6,987 nt of DNA from Planctomycetia bacterium (GTDB lineage: Bacteria > Planctomycetota > Planctomycetia > Pirellulales > UBA1268), in assembly GCA_009919445.1 (NCBI GenBank), contig RGBY01000137.1:1-6987 (forward strand). The letters are read 5' to 3'. Every line of letters starts with the position of its first letter. The stretch's first letter is position 1. Below, piece by piece: positions 6,542-6,987 of this stretch. Both the position numbers and the translations under genes were made by a program. The notes under the pieces are model-generated. The model saw nothing but the letters and a program-made list of their open reading frames with translations. It did not search any database and had not been told where the DNA came from.

Positions 6542-6987
6542 CTAGCCATGCCGTTCCAGAAGGCGGCGGCTGCGGCGGTCGAGGAGCCGGACAGCTGGGA
6601 TGACATAGCAGATTCCATCCCGATCGGTGATGGTGACGCCCCCGTCGGGATGCCAGGCCACCCCATCGGCCGCAGCCAGCTCAAATTGCTGCCGGCCGCG
6701 GTCGGTGCGGACCTGCCAGGTGCCCGGTTCTGCCCGGGAAACCGACTCAATTGCCTCGATCCGGGGCAGAAATTCATCGGCGGCCAGCCGCTCCTGCAGG
6801 AGTTGCCGAAGGCCATCGGGAGTCTGCTCCAGTGAGGAGATCCAGAGAAGTTCCTGACCGTCTGCCCCAATGAAGGACACCGGCCCGTCAGGAGCCGAAA
6901 GTGGAAAGCCACGGAAGGCGGCAACCTCATCGTGCTGCTGGCCATCTGGTGTGATCAGCGACAGGCTGCCATCAGGCCCCTGAGCAA
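6542..6987 (-). CDS. DUF1854 family protein, 5' end outside the window
   Basis: The frame is open from the right edge to TAG at 6544-6542, giving 147 visible residues. The visible start reads AQGPDGSLSLITPDGQQHDE, followed by FRGFPLSAPDG, which match the domain's N-terminal strands. FIGADGQELLW, EFLPRIEAIESVS, TWQVRTDRGRQQFEL and the closing VRLLDRRSRRLLERHG are characteristic of DUF1854. Almost the whole domain seems present, and probably only a short N-terminus is missing. No signal peptide or membrane segment is visible. Biochemical function is unknown to me. In other bacteria DUF1854 genes often lie beside an ABC transporter and have been named as cyanophycin-metabolism associated. Such a partner would be expected beyond the right edge. 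The YTV gene starts about 200 bp downstream on the same strand, with a possible terminator in between. Confidence 0.85.
   Translation of the reverse strand, partial: AQGPDGSLSLITPDGQQHDEVAAFRGFPLSAPDGPVSFIGADGQELLWISSLEQTPDGLRQLLQERLAADEFLPRIEAIESVSRAEPGTWQVRTDRGRQQFELAAADGVAWHPDGGVTITDRDGICYVIPAVRLLDRRSRRLLERHG

Noticed and set aside
6520..6945. 141-codon minus-strand open frame overlapping the DUF1854 gene
   Set aside because: It is in another frame and its translation shows no family motifs, whereas the DUF1854 frame matches its family from the edge to the stop.

Overview
The window looks like chromosomal DNA of a planctomycete, probably of the Pirellula/Rhodopirellula type. The evidence is the gene content: a DUF1501 protein, a sulfatase of the large planctomycete arylsulfatase families and a YTV-repeat cell-wall protein, in GC-rich DNA (about 60% by eye). 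No RNA genes, insertion sequences, integrases or CRISPR arrays were seen.

Layout, left to right: (1) The 3' part of a DUF1501 gene (+) enters from the left edge. (2) A strong double-hairpin element lies between it and the next, convergent gene and probably terminates both. (3) A two-gene minus-strand operon follows. It reads DUF429 (predicted RNase H-fold protein), then, 10 nt after its stop, a protein with a MerR-type DNA-binding head and a TPR tail. (4) A divergent intergenic region of about 257 bp carries two adjacent perfect inverted repeats. (5) A sulfatase pseudogene (+) has two internal frame-breaking deletions. One removed the formylglycine (CxPxR) motif and the other the Asp-Asn metal-binding segment. 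(6) A complete YTV-type wall protein gene (-) has a stop codon that shares a CTAG tetranucleotide with the sulfatase stop. (7) The 3' part of a DUF1854 gene (-) runs off the right edge.

These genes do not form one pathway. DUF1501, the sulfatase and the YTV protein are typical of planctomycete secreted or envelope biology. The DUF429/MerR-TPR pair is the only apparent functional unit and the best candidate for something under-described: a predicted nuclease-like enzyme co-translated with an unusual regulator. The YTV protein is built from two arrays with the same exact 16-residue period. The DUF1854 gene implies an ABC-type transporter or cyanophycin-related partner beyond the right edge. All family assignments come from reading motifs, not from database searches.
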